From the NCBI GenBank assembly GCA_937880125.1, contig CALFLU010000010.1, positions 1-7,576 of the forward strand: DNA of 7,576 nucleotides. Direction: 5' to 3'. Positions 1 through 5,023 of the stretch are shown piece by piece. Position 1 is the stretch's first letter. The number at the start of each line of letters is the position of its first letter. This DNA is from an uncultured Eubacteriaceae bacterium. GTDB lineage: Bacteria > Bacillota > Clostridia > Eubacteriales > UBA1433. The notes beneath the pieces are model-generated. The model saw only the letters and a program-made list of their open reading frames with translations. It ran no database searches and was not told the origin of the DNA. The translations under genes were made by a program, and so were the position numbers.

Positions 1-21
1 CACCCTTAAGGGTGCTTTTTT
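1..21. terminator. Intrinsic terminator, cut by the left window edge
   Basis: The hairpin arms CACCC (1-5) and GGGTG (10-14) flank a TTAA loop, and six T follow at 16-21 on the plus strand. The two terminators at 4981-5002 and 5376-5404 carry the same GCACCC/GGGTGC stem, and the latter has A and T runs on both sides. This one probably also works in both directions and would end the minus-strand run whose last gene stops at 41. The left arm and any T tract for the minus strand lie outside the window, so that direction is inferred. Confidence 0.75.
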
Positions 22-40
22 GTTGTATTCAGATATCAGA

Positions 41-370
41 TTACCTTCTAACCTCTTGGTCAATAATTTCCTTCGTGTATACATCAAATGTTGTCTCCAC
101 TCCACTATATGATCTCACCCATACATACCTCTCATTCTTTCTCCATAATCCTGCATAGGCCTCGTCAACTTCAAGTTGTATCACATCCGCAATGTGCCAA
201 AGCACATCTCCATTCGCATCTAAGGCAACAATGTTGTTATAAGGTATTTCATTTTGCATTAACAAAAGCATGATTATTCCGTCAAACTCTGCTATTTTTC
301 GAATCTCATAGGGGAACTCAATCTCTCTCCCATTCAGCTTCAACACATTTCCATTTACTTCGCATTTCAT
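41..370 (-). CDS. Family D small protein, copy 2 (probable immunity protein)
   Basis: A 109-aa soluble protein without signal peptide or membrane segment. I do not recognise a named family. It is a clear paralogue of the next gene upstream (410-739) and has the same length. Both share EIEFPYEIRKIAEFD near residues 17-31, IIMLLLMQNEIP (about 32-43), NNIVALD (about 45-51), W.IADVIQL (about 58-66), and VETTFDVYTKEII towards the C terminus. The NNIVALDANGDVLW pattern suggests a beta-rich fold in which a residue run reads 'value, then its context', but this gives no function. The start is set by AGGAGGTAGCC directly before ATG. That ribosome binding site is made partly from the stop region of a gene remnant (373-408). 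It is the last gene of the run, 20 bp before the hairpin at 1-21. Tandem duplication next to a toxin-tip-like fragment suggests an immunity role (inference). Confidence 0.8.
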   Translation of the reverse strand: MKCEVNGNVLKLNGREIEFPYEIRKIAEFDGIIMLLLMQNEIPYNNIVALDANGDVLWHIADVIQLEVDEAYAGLWRKNERYVWVRSYSGVETTFDVYTKEIIDQEVRR

Positions 371-372
371 GG

Positions 373-408
373 CTACCTCCTAACAACTTGCTCTATAATC
401 TCTTTTGT
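373..408 (-). pseudogene. 3'-end remnant of a third family D gene
   Basis: Between the two family D genes lie 36 bp that read TKEIIEQVVRR followed by TAG. Gene 410-739 ends in TKEIIEKIVSR and gene 41-370 in TKEIIDQEVRR, so this is the last 11 codons of a third copy whose body is gone. The plus strand shows the same thing as a direct repeat of CTCTATAATCTCTTTTGTAT either side of the stop at 410. The fragment now supplies the AGGAGG used by the downstream gene, which may be why it survived. Confidence 0.75.
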
Positions 409-409
409 A

Positions 410-739
410 TCATCGGCTAACAATTTTCTCTATAATCTCTTTTGTATACACGTCAAAAGTCGTTTCCACCCCACTCAACGACCTTACCCATACATGCCTG
501 TCATTCACCTTGTGTAGGCCCACATAGGCATCAGGCCTTCGAAGTTGTATCACATCCGCAATATTCCATAACTGATTTCCACTCATATCTAAAGCGACAA
601 TATTATTGTCAGGTATTTCATTTTGCATTAACAAAAGCATGATTATTTCGTCAAACTCTGCTATTTTTCGAATCTCATAGGGGAATTCAATCTCTTTCCC
701 ACCCAACTTCAATATCTTTCCGTTTATTTCGTATCTCAT
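410..739 (-). CDS. Family D small protein, copy 1 (probable immunity protein)
   Basis: A 109-aa paralogue of the protein at 41-370, starting MRYEINGKILKLGGKEIEF. I chose the ATG at 739 for two reasons: AAGGAG lies just upstream with a short A-rich spacer, and the resulting length equals that of its sister exactly. The open frame runs on upstream to 979 without a stop, so an N-terminally extended 189-aa fusion is formally possible. The extra 80 residues do not match anything in the sister protein and look like a toxin C-terminal fragment (see 740-979). Soluble, no membrane segment. Placement directly after a toxin-tip-like sequence is the usual position of the cognate immunity gene in polymorphic toxin loci (established pattern; application here is inference). 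Confidence 0.8.
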   Translation of the reverse strand: MRYEINGKILKLGGKEIEFPYEIRKIAEFDEIIMLLLMQNEIPDNNIVALDMSGNQLWNIADVIQLRRPDAYVGLHKVNDRHVWVRSLSGVETTFDVYTKEIIEKIVSR

Positions 740-979
740 TTTTTTCTCCTTATTTATTTCTCGCGGTTTACCAAAGGCCTCTTTTGGTATCCACTGGTCA
801 AAAGAATCAAACTGTAACCCGCCACCTTTGCCCCACCTCTCAATCGTATTAGCAATACTTGATTGCAACACAAAGTCAGGCGAAAGGCTCATCTCAAAAA
901 CATATGTAGGTGCAATACTTCTTATCGTTTCACAAATGGCCATATAATCATGGCAGACATCCGTTTTGATGCCTGCCAT
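740..979 (-). pseudogene. Displaced toxin C-terminal (tip) fragment, in frame with downstream gene
   Basis: This 80-codon open stretch starts at an ATG with no visible ribosome binding site. It sits 9 nt after the TAA of the 108-aa gene, in the same frame, and runs without a stop into the family D gene at 739. Its sequence differs in character from the acidic small proteins around it. It has a WGKGGGLQF motif (about residues 49-57), then DQWIPKEAFGKPREI near the end. A GGG-x-Q motif close to the C terminus followed by a short basic/proline tail occurs in several secreted toxin domains, including TNT-type NADases, but this fragment is too short to assign to one. Orphan toxin tips lacking a start and lying just before their immunity gene are typical of CDI, Rhs and MafB arrays. 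The alternatives are a real N-terminal domain of a 189-aa protein or the 3' end of an unrelated lost gene. Confidence 0.5.
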
Positions 980-988
980 ACAGAAATA

Positions 989-1315
989 TTAACTCAAATC
1001 CCACGTTGTCCAACCACTTTCCCAAACCGCATCGCGCCACTGATTAAATTGATCTTTTTCAAATTTTGAAAATTCAATCCGCATAAAAGGGCGTGAGAAA
1101 AATTCAATAAAACACGTATCGCCGTTGCTGGCATTGCGATGTCCGACTGTTTTATCCTGCCCACGCAGTGCAATAACCTCTTCATCCGAAAGCGCTTCCG
1201 TTCGTTTTCGATAAGCCAACCAATTTTCATTGCAGGCTTTTAAATCCAAAAACAATTCTTCGCCTGCTTCGTCCACATAAACAATTCCTTTTTCATCTAT
1301 CTCTTTTATAACCAT
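989..1315 (-). CDS. 108-aa protein of unknown function (possible immunity protein)
   Basis: The start at 1315 (MVIKEIDEKG) is preceded by GGGAGAAAAA. The frame stays open upstream to 1483, but that part merely reads the end of the preceding family B gene in another frame, so I rejected it. The protein opens with a short strand-like segment (IVYVDEAGEELFLDLKAC). A central charged part with the motif GHRNASNGD (about 65-73) follows, then FIEFFSRPFMRIEF, and the protein closes with GWTTWDLS. No signal peptide or membrane segment. I have an impression of similar small proteins ending GWTTFDLS in Firmicutes but no family name. The complete C terminus, own ribosome binding site and location among small duplicated proteins support a real gene. 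An immunity role is inferred from context only. Confidence 0.75.
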   Translation of the reverse strand: MVIKEIDEKGIVYVDEAGEELFLDLKACNENWLAYRKRTEALSDEEVIALRGQDKTVGHRNASNGDTCFIEFFSRPFMRIEFSKFEKDQFNQWRDAVWESGWTTWDLS

Positions 1316-1415
1316 TTTTTCTCCCGCAATGAATATTATATATTGCCTGCAGCGCTTAAGTCTCATGCAGACCTGCTTGCTCAATTTTCGGTTCGAGAGG
1401 CGTCCGCTAAACCAT

Positions 1416-1856
1416 CTACCCCAAAAACCGCCTGATAGTCTCCTCATTGAAATAATACGGATAATTTGTTCGCATAGAATCAATCATTAGCTCATCATTC
1501 TCCTTGCGAAACACCTCCGAGCCATCCTCTTGAAACAAATAGTCCAACCCCAAAGCATCCAAACGGGCAACCAATTTCAACACCGAATCCACCGCCTCAT
1601 TATAGTAGGTATTAAAAAAAGTTATCCGAAAGGCAAAATCGGCATCAAAATCATATCCGTCCCGCAACCCCGCTAAGTCCATTTCTTCTGGTTTCAAGTT
1701 GAAATATAAATTAAATACCCTGCTTAAAAACACATAACCGTCCTCATTTTTTTTCAATTCCCCGGGAATAATTTCCGCAACAAATCGAGAAATGGTTTTA
1801 ACATATTCCTCGTCGCTTTTCAGCCCTCGCAATCCCAACTCATAACTAACGCCCAT
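1416..1856 (-). CDS. Family B protein, copy 4 (SitI3-like layout, probable immunity protein)
   Basis: A 146-aa soluble acidic protein. Family B hallmarks in order: MGVSYELGLRGL at the N terminus; a variable, strand-rich segment; YDFDADFAFRITFF (about 68-81), corresponding to the YGFKADVRFSVYPF of copy 1; a helix-like VDSVLKLVARLDALGLDYLF; then EVFRKENDELMI; and the constant end NEETIRRFLG. The plan 'E.GF...V.F, then a helix, then a DGE-x-x-x-R block' resembles the SitI3 family of immunity proteins (known from Myxococcus SitA3/SitI3), though I cannot verify homology. The start at 1856 has an AGG/TAGG purine stretch 6-12 nt upstream and follows a tiny B-like remnant (1863-1934). Its final 27 bp are identical in DNA to the end of the copy at 5989-6420. 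Confidence 0.85.
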   Translation of the reverse strand: MGVSYELGLRGLKSDEEYVKTISRFVAEIIPGELKKNEDGYVFLSRVFNLYFNLKPEEMDLAGLRDGYDFDADFAFRITFFNTYYNEAVDSVLKLVARLDALGLDYLFQEDGSEVFRKENDELMIDSMRTNYPYYFNEETIRRFLG

Positions 1857-1862
1857 CTTCGC

Positions 1863-1934
1863 CTACCTTCGTGCATCCATGATTTCGCCGTCTTTGATAA
1901 TCAGCATTACGCCCAACCGATACACCACGCTCAT
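1863..1934 (-). pseudogene. Tiny 23-codon remnant of a family B gene
   Basis: This minimal frame reads MSVVYRLGVMLIIKDGEIMD, then ARR and a stop. It has a very good ribosome binding site (GGAGGAAAAAATAA before ATG) and begins exactly where the copy B gene begins in the parallel locus at 6420 (MSVSYYLALRGL). The end, IIKDGEIMDARR, is loosely like the internal LLAEDGEIFRKE of family B, so an internally deleted copy is the likeliest origin. Its ribosome binding site may still help translation of the intact B gene that starts 6 bp beyond its stop. Confidence 0.55.
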
Positions 1935-1979
1935 TTATTTTTTCCTCCATCCCATGCACTTGTCTCACGCCCGCACCCA
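1935..1979. repeat. A-to-B linker repeated at 6421-6465
   Basis: The sequence between the stop of subtype II family A and the family B start is nearly identical in both places, including CATCCCATGCA and TCTCACGCCCGCACCCATCA on the plus strand. It marks the two loci as copies of one ancestral A-A-B block. Confidence 0.85.
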
Positions 1980-2297
1980 TCAATAAAGATACAAAATCGT
2001 ATCGTCCCTATCAAATGCACCCGGTATTTTCTCCTTCAAATTCTCAATCCTGCTCGTCATATATTCCAAGTCACGACCCGTCAAATGTGTTTTCGCCCAA
2101 TCATACAATAAATCCAACTCACGCATCACCTCAGGCACCTGATCCTTCGTAAATTGTCCATTCTCTAAAAATAATTTAACTCCCAATTTTTTACTGACAG
2201 GGTACCATATTCCTCCGTAAAATCTCCCACTTGCAATACTGATTGAATAATCAATATCCCCATCAGGTCCCTCTTCTCTGTTCACACTGATTGACAT
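1980..2297 (-). CDS. Family A 105-aa protein, subtype II, copy A6
   Basis: A 105-aa soluble protein of the array's most repeated family, with no family name I can give. Conserved plan: MS(V/I)SVNR at the start, PDG..DY, FY..xWYP.SK.LGV (about 26-41), FTK(D/E)QVP.V, a helix LDLLYDWAKTHL, GRDLEYM, and the constant end AFDRDDTILYLY. This copy and the one at 6466-6783 form subtype II: MSIS start, LFLENG instead of IFYDG, LYDWAK instead of LKGWAK, and TSRIENLKEKI instead of VGRTE.LQQKI. The ribosome binding site is GGAGGCGAAGGAAA before ATG. It lies exactly 372 bp after the copy at 2352-2669. Its 3' flank of about 45 bp matches that of 6466-6783, so both came from one duplicated block. An immunity role is inferred from the array context. 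Confidence 0.85.
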   Translation of the reverse strand: MSISVNREEGPDGDIDYSISIASGRFYGGIWYPVSKKLGVKLFLENGQFTKDQVPEVMRELDLLYDWAKTHLTGRDLEYMTSRIENLKEKIPGAFDRDDTILYLY

Positions 2298-2351
2298 TTT
2301 CCTTCGCCTCCGTCTTCAATATTTTTCTGACTTTGCCCCCCGTATCTCCCC

Positions 2352-2669
2352 TCAATAGATATACAAAATCGTATCGTCTTTGTCGAAAGCGTCCGGAATT
2401 TTCTGCTGTAAAGTTTCCGTTCGGCCGACCATGTACTCCAAGTCACGACCCGTCAAATGCGCCTTCGCCCAGCCCTTTAACAACTCCAATTCTCGCAACA
2501 CCTCAGGCACTTGCTCCTTCGTAAATCGACTGCCATCATAGAAAATCTTTACGCCCAACTCCTTGCTGGCGGGATACCAATTTGCCCAATAAAAATCTTC
2601 TGTAGAAACGGGAATCACATAATCAATATCCCCATCCGGTCCTTCTTCTCTGTTTACACTCACTGACAT
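2352..2669 (-). CDS. Family A 105-aa protein, subtype I, copy A5
   Basis: A subtype I family A protein (LKGWAK, VGRTETLQQKI, end DDTILYIY) with ribosome binding site GGAGGTGAAGGACA before ATG. It is a mosaic. The N-terminal block REEGPDGDIDY and the later LTGRDLEYM match its subtype II neighbour rather than other subtype I copies, which have NPDGT and LTGYDLEYM. The central block EDFYWANW with DGSRF matches copy A1 at 7210-7527. This looks like local gene conversion with the adjacent copy (inference). The preceding spacer keeps only the last ~27 bp of the standard family A spacer and then switches to a scrap of the 79-aa gene (2710-2736), marking a recombination junction. Confidence 0.85.
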   Translation of the reverse strand: MSVSVNREEGPDGDIDYVIPVSTEDFYWANWYPASKELGVKIFYDGSRFTKEQVPEVLRELELLKGWAKAHLTGRDLEYMVGRTETLQQKIPDAFDKDDTILYIY

Positions 2670-2709
2670 TGTCCTTCACCTCCACCTTCAATATTTTTCC
2701 GCTTTCACC

Positions 2710-2736
2710 CTACCCCTCGCCCTCTTCCAACAGCAC
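2710..2736 (-). pseudogene. 3'-end remnant of the 79-aa Sm-like gene
   Basis: Reading VLLEEGEG then TAG, this scrap mirrors the acidic end of the gene at 3291-3530 (VLPEEDEEEDEG, TAG). The DNA immediately after the stop is the stronger evidence: 23 bp ending at the stop region (2697-2719) are identical to 3278-3300. It therefore marks a second, mostly lost copy of that gene's 3' end, now fused into the family A leader. Confidence 0.6.
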
Positions 2737-2742
2737 CGTACG

Positions 2743-3180
2743 CTATTTTTGATTCAAAAGACGCAAAATCATCTCCTCTTCAGGGTAATCATTACTACCC
2801 TGATAACGAGGTTGAATTTCATATCCGTTACCCGTATTGCGCAATATTTCCGCACTTTCCTGTGTCAGCATCACACTGCAACCCAAAGACACAAAATACA
2901 AAATGATTTTAAAAATCAGCCCGAGCCCCTCGTCTTGATTTTTGCCACGATGCAATCTAAAGATGAAACTGACATCTGCTTCAAATCCAAACTCATCTTG
3001 CAACACATCCAACCCCATGGTCTCATAGTCCAACCATGCAATATACAATCGGCTTACATAAGTAAAGCCGTCCTCGTCTTCCGTCAACTCTGTCTCAACA
3101 TGCTCACTGGTAATACGGTATATTTGTTCAACATATTGTTTATAATTGTTCAAACCTTTAAGTGCCAATTCATAATCCAT
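2743..3180 (-). CDS. Family B protein, copy 3, divergent (SitI3-like layout)
   Basis: A 145-aa family B protein starting MDYELALKGLNNYKQY, preceded by AAAGGAAAGAGG at good spacing. It keeps the family plan: EFGFEADVSFIFRL (about 66-79, like YGFKADVRFSVYPF), a hydrophobic helix GLIFKIILYFVSLGCSV, then EILRNTGNGYEI. It is the most divergent intact copy: the otherwise near-constant end EETIRRFL is EEMILRLLNQK here, and its 3' DNA lacks the shared seam sequence. IILYFVSLG is hydrophobic but short and sits where the other copies have an amphipathic helix, so I do not call a membrane protein. Probable immunity protein by family and context (inference). Confidence 0.82.
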   Translation of the reverse strand: MDYELALKGLNNYKQYVEQIYRITSEHVETELTEDEDGFTYVSRLYIAWLDYETMGLDVLQDEFGFEADVSFIFRLHRGKNQDEGLGLIFKIILYFVSLGCSVMLTQESAEILRNTGNGYEIQPRYQGSNDYPEEEMILRLLNQK

Positions 3181-3204
3181 AATACCTCTTTCCTTTATCT
3201 GAAA

Positions 3205-3252
3205 TCAAAGATATCCCTTACTTATCACACGTTCCGTTTTTTTACGCATCAT
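3205..3252 (-). other. 15-codon frame in the 3181-3290 spacer, possible 5' gene scrap
   Basis: The spacer after the 79-aa gene contains ATGATG and a 15-aa frame (MMRKKTERVISKGYL). GAGGGCGAGC lies upstream of it. The same decamer and paired ATGATG occur before the 54-aa gene that starts at 3691. It could be the 5' scrap of another copy of that gene, or chance. I see no reason to call it a functional peptide. Confidence 0.25.
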
Positions 3253-3290
3253 TTTGCTCGCCCTCACGATTGTATATTTCCGCTTTCACC

Positions 3291-3530
3291 CTACCCCTCG
3301 TCTTCCTCCTCATCCTCCTCAGGCAGCACAACAATCTCTTTGACTTCACTTTCAAAAAACTGCATTTGCCTAATGCCTTGCCATATAACAATAAATTGTT
3401 CCGCAACCCCGTAGTCTTCTTTTCCTTCTACTTCATTGCCAAAGCTTGCGATATGCCCCTCATAAACCTTGCCGCTTGTGCTGGTAACAATCACTTCCTT
3501 ATATAAATACTCTCCAAAACTCGCGCTCAT
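3291..3530 (-). CDS. 79-aa small beta-barrel-like (Sm/SH3-type) protein
   Basis: The protein reads as short alternating strands: YLYKEVIVTSTSG (about 8-20), KVYEGHIASFG (21-31), EQFIVIWQG (about 44-52), MQFFESEVKEIVVL (about 56-69), ending in an acidic tail EEDEEEDEG. The pattern 'K.V.V....G..Y.G.I..F......I.I......F.E.EVKEI.VL' is what small Sm-like or SH3-type barrels look like; that fold is my inference. The start at 3530 lies within ATGA shared with the stop of the upstream 54-aa gene, and GGAGG sits about 8 nt before it, inside that gene's end. Such overlap suggests translational coupling and a joint function. I have an impression of similar pairs next to toxin loci in Firmicutes but cannot name them. 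Confidence 0.8.
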   Translation of the reverse strand: MSASFGEYLYKEVIVTSTSGKVYEGHIASFGNEVEGKEDYGVAEQFIVIWQGIRQMQFFESEVKEIVVLPEEDEEEDEG

Positions 3531-3691
3531 CTTTTTTCCTCCGCGCTGTCATCATATTCGTCTATAATAATATCTCTTCCGTCCCCACTGTCCAAGAAGA
3601 AAATCTTACCCTCTTGCTGCGCCCTCTTTTGCACCAACGCAAAAAACCGCTCAAACTTCTCGCCTTCTTGCGTCCTTAATCCTTTCATCAT
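3527..3691 (-). CDS. 54-aa small protein coupled to the 79-aa gene
   Basis: A short gene easily missed because of its length. The sequence starts MMKGLRTQEGEKFERFFALV, continues QKRAQQEGKIFFLDSGDGRD, then an acidic stretch IIIDEYDDSAEEKR. The first part looks like an amphipathic helix carrying the LRTQEGEKFERFF motif; the second is a strand plus an acidic loop. I recall small Firmicute proteins with a similar 'LRT.EGEKF..FF..VQ...FFLD.G.G.D' pattern, some longer (towards 100 aa), so this may be a shortened member. Its stop TGA overlaps the ATG of the next gene (ATGA). Either ATG of the ATGATG pair (3691 or 3688) could start it. The ribosome binding site is weak (GAGGG more than 10 nt upstream). 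The overlap and amino acid composition support a real gene. Confidence 0.7.
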   Translation of the reverse strand: MMKGLRTQEGEKFERFFALVQKRAQQEGKIFFLDSGDGRDIIIDEYDDSAEEKR

Positions 3692-3770
3692 CGCCCGCTC
3701 GCCCTCTCATTACTCTGTGCCCCGTGCCTTGTCGCCTTTCACCCACAGCTCCTCAACGCACACACCCCAA

Positions 3771-4088
3771 TCAAAAAATATACAAAATCGTATCGTCATT
3801 GGTAAAAGCATCGGGGATTTTCTGTTGCAAACTTTCCGTTCGGCCGACCATGTACTCCAAATCATAGCCCGTCAAATTTGCCTTCGCCCAGCCCTTTAAC
3901 AACTCCAACTCCTTTAGCACCTCAGGCACCTGATCCTTTGTAAATTGCCCGCCATCATAGAATATCTTTACGCCCAACTCCTTGCTGGCGGGATACCAAT
4001 TGGCCACATAAAATTTTTCTCCTGAAACGGGAATCGTATAATCAATCGTTCCGTCAGGATTTTCTCTTCTGTTCACACTTACCGACAT
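3771..4088 (-). CDS. Family A 105-aa protein, subtype I, copy A4
   Basis: The only family A copy not in a tandem run. Ribosome binding site GGAGGTGAAAGATC before ATG. It has the subtype I plan with central block EKFYVANW and DGGQF, like copy A2 at 6838-7155. The N-terminal block RRENPDGTIDY is intermediate, and the end AFTNDDTILYIF differs from the AFDKDDTILYIY of its sisters. It follows an intact family B gene (stop at 4192) after 103 bp, the reverse of the A-then-B order at 6466 and 1980. That spacer lacks the standard 54-bp family A leader and holds a CGGCG/CGCCG inverted repeat of unknown role. Probable immunity protein by family context. Confidence 0.85.
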   Translation of the reverse strand: MSVSVNRRENPDGTIDYTIPVSGEKFYVANWYPASKELGVKIFYDGGQFTKDQVPEVLKELELLKGWAKANLTGYDLEYMVGRTESLQQKIPDAFTNDDTILYIF

Positions 4089-4191
4089 GATCTTTCACCT
4101 CCACATCCGGCGCTAAACGCATACGCCGAAAACATTTTTTACTTCCTTCAACGGTTCCTGCTCCGCCCCTCTTTTTTTACAGTGCCTCAAA

Positions 4192-4629
4192 TTACTTCAA
4201 AAACCGCCTGATGGTCTCTTCGTTCAAATAATATTGATTGTCTTTCATCCGCAGAGAGATATCCAGTTTTCCATTCTCTTTACGAAAAATTAATGAACCC
4301 TCTTCAAAAAGATATTCAACGCCCAACGTCTCCAAATACGCTGCCAGCTGCAATAGCACATCCACTCCCGTCTCATAGCGTTCCGTAAAAAAATAAATAT
4401 TTAGAACAATTTCCGCATCAAAACCATAAGACTTTTTATAGTAATCAAAATCCATAAGTTCTTCATCAAAATAAATCGTCATTAGATTATTAAATATAAC
4501 CAGTCCCTCGTCGTTCGTATCTTTTTCTATTTTTGTTTCTGTATACGTGTTCAGATATTGCTGAACAATATGTGCATATTGCTCTCTCTCCCCCAATCCC
4601 TTAAGCGCCAATTCATAAAGCGTACTCAT
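4192..4629 (-). CDS. Family B protein, copy 2 (SitI3-like layout)
   Basis: A 145-aa family B protein. It shows MSTLYELALKGLGEREQY at the N terminus, SYGFDAEIVLNIYFF (about 67-81), GVDVLLQLAAYLETLGVEYLF as the helix, SLIFRKENGKLDIS, and the constant end NEETIRRFLK. The ribosome binding site GGAGGGTGAGAA before ATG at 4629 is strong. It is preceded by a family B 3' fragment whose stop lies 17 bp upstream, so two B copies once stood in tandem here. It is probably the first intact gene transcribed from the candidate promoter near 4888-4917. Cytoplasmic, no signal peptide. Immunity function is inferred from resemblance of plan to SitI3 proteins. Confidence 0.87.
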   Translation of the reverse strand: MSTLYELALKGLGEREQYAHIVQQYLNTYTETKIEKDTNDEGLVIFNNLMTIYFDEELMDFDYYKKSYGFDAEIVLNIYFFTERYETGVDVLLQLAAYLETLGVEYLFEEGSLIFRKENGKLDISLRMKDNQYYLNEETIRRFLK

Positions 4630-4646
4630 TTCTCACCCTCCAAACG

Positions 4647-4766
4647 CTACTTCAAAAACCGCCTGACGGTTTCTGCATTTAAATAATATCCGTCATTTTC
4701 TGTATCATAAGCAACAGCATATCCTGCACCTCTATTATACTTCGCTTTTTCGCTCCCGCAACACAT
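4647..4766 (-). pseudogene. Family B 3' fragment with a new short N terminus (39 codons)
   Basis: The last part reads DTENDGYYLNAETVRRFLK with a stop, matching the MKDNQYYLNEETIRRFLK end of copy 2 at both protein and DNA level (TTCAAAAACCGCCTGA in both). Upstream of this match the frame opens at ATG 4766 (MCCGSEKAKYNRGAGYAVAY), with GGGGTG just before it; this part does not align with family B. It may be a truncated pseudogene or a small protein born from a B tail. The pseudogene reading is more likely given the other scraps here. Confidence 0.65.
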
Positions 4767-4980
4767 TTTCACCCCGCAGCGCACCGCAAAAACAAAAAAA
4801 GCGCCGCCACCGCCGCGCCCTTCTCCTCACTGCTATCACCCCTTTCGGTCAGGCTACACGCTACCCCGCTTTACTCTTTTCTGTCAGCCTATACTATACC
4901 CCATTTTAAACGGACAAAACGCCCGTCTTTTTCTCTTGCCCTCTCCACCCTATTCCAATATCAGATGAATTCCCCGCAAC
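4767..4980 (-). other. Intergenic leader of the left-hand run
   Basis: About 214 bp without a supportable gene lie between the terminator at 4981 and the B fragment. It holds the candidate promoter at 4888-4917, an AAAGGGGTGATAGC purine-rich stretch followed by a GTG frame of 34 codons with arginine-heavy, unconvincing composition, and a G-rich segment followed by T7 on the minus strand (GCGC arms only 4 bp, too weak to call a terminator). Confidence 0.5.
4888..4917 (-). promoter_or_regulatory. Candidate promoter for the left-hand run
   Basis: On the minus strand TTGTCC (4912-4917) and TATAGG (4888-4893) are 18 bp apart, four of six matches each to the -35 and -10 consensus. An overlapping TATAGT (4893-4898) is an alternative -10. 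The position just downstream of a terminator and upstream of a long same-strand run is sensible. The sequence match alone is weak. Confidence 0.3.
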
Positions 4981-5002
4981 AAAAAAGCACCCTTGCGGGT
5001 GC
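4981..5002 (-). terminator. Intrinsic terminator after the four-Cys gene
   Basis: On the minus strand GCACCC, loop GCAA, GGGTGC, then six T. It ends the cassette containing the frameshifted gene, whose restored stop is at 5024. The stem, loop and following GTTGCGGGGAA are the same as at the terminator 5376-5404, a repeat of about 33 bp flanking the cassette. Confidence 0.88.
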
Positions 5003-5023
5003 CTTGTATCCTGTCACTGAGCG

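Larger units (their letters stand above)
1980..2669. repeat. Second tandem pair of 372-bp family A units
   Basis: Gene starts at 2669 and 2297 are again exactly 372 bp apart, with the same 54-bp leader between them (2298-2351). Together with the family B gene beyond, this repeats the arrangement at 7155-5989. Confidence 0.88.

Noticed and set aside
1320..1370. TATAAT-like sequence before the 108-aa gene as internal promoter
   Set aside because: No acceptable -35 at 16-18 bp, and the region is AT-rich enough for a chance match.
1316..1483. N-terminal extension of the 108-aa gene upstream to 1483
   Set aside because: This part overlaps the end of the family B gene in another frame. The ATG at 1315 has its own ribosome binding site.
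2749..3414. Long plus-strand open frame (221 codons)
   Set aside because: It is antisense to family B copy 3 and the 79-aa gene, has no ribosome binding site, and its composition is that of a reverse-strand shadow.
4089..4191. CGGCG/CGCCG inverted repeat before copy A4 as terminator
   Set aside because: It has an 11-nt loop, no T tract on the minus strand, and lies just before a good ribosome binding site.
4721..4828. GTG frame after AAAGGGGTGATAGC resembling the leader of small holin-like toxin genes
   Set aside because: The 34-codon product is arginine-rich and lacks a hydrophobic segment, so it does not look like such a toxin.
4775..4830. G-rich segment followed by T7 on the minus strand as terminator or G-quadruplex
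   Set aside because: Only a 4-bp GCGC stem can form and G runs are mostly two long; too weak to report as a feature.
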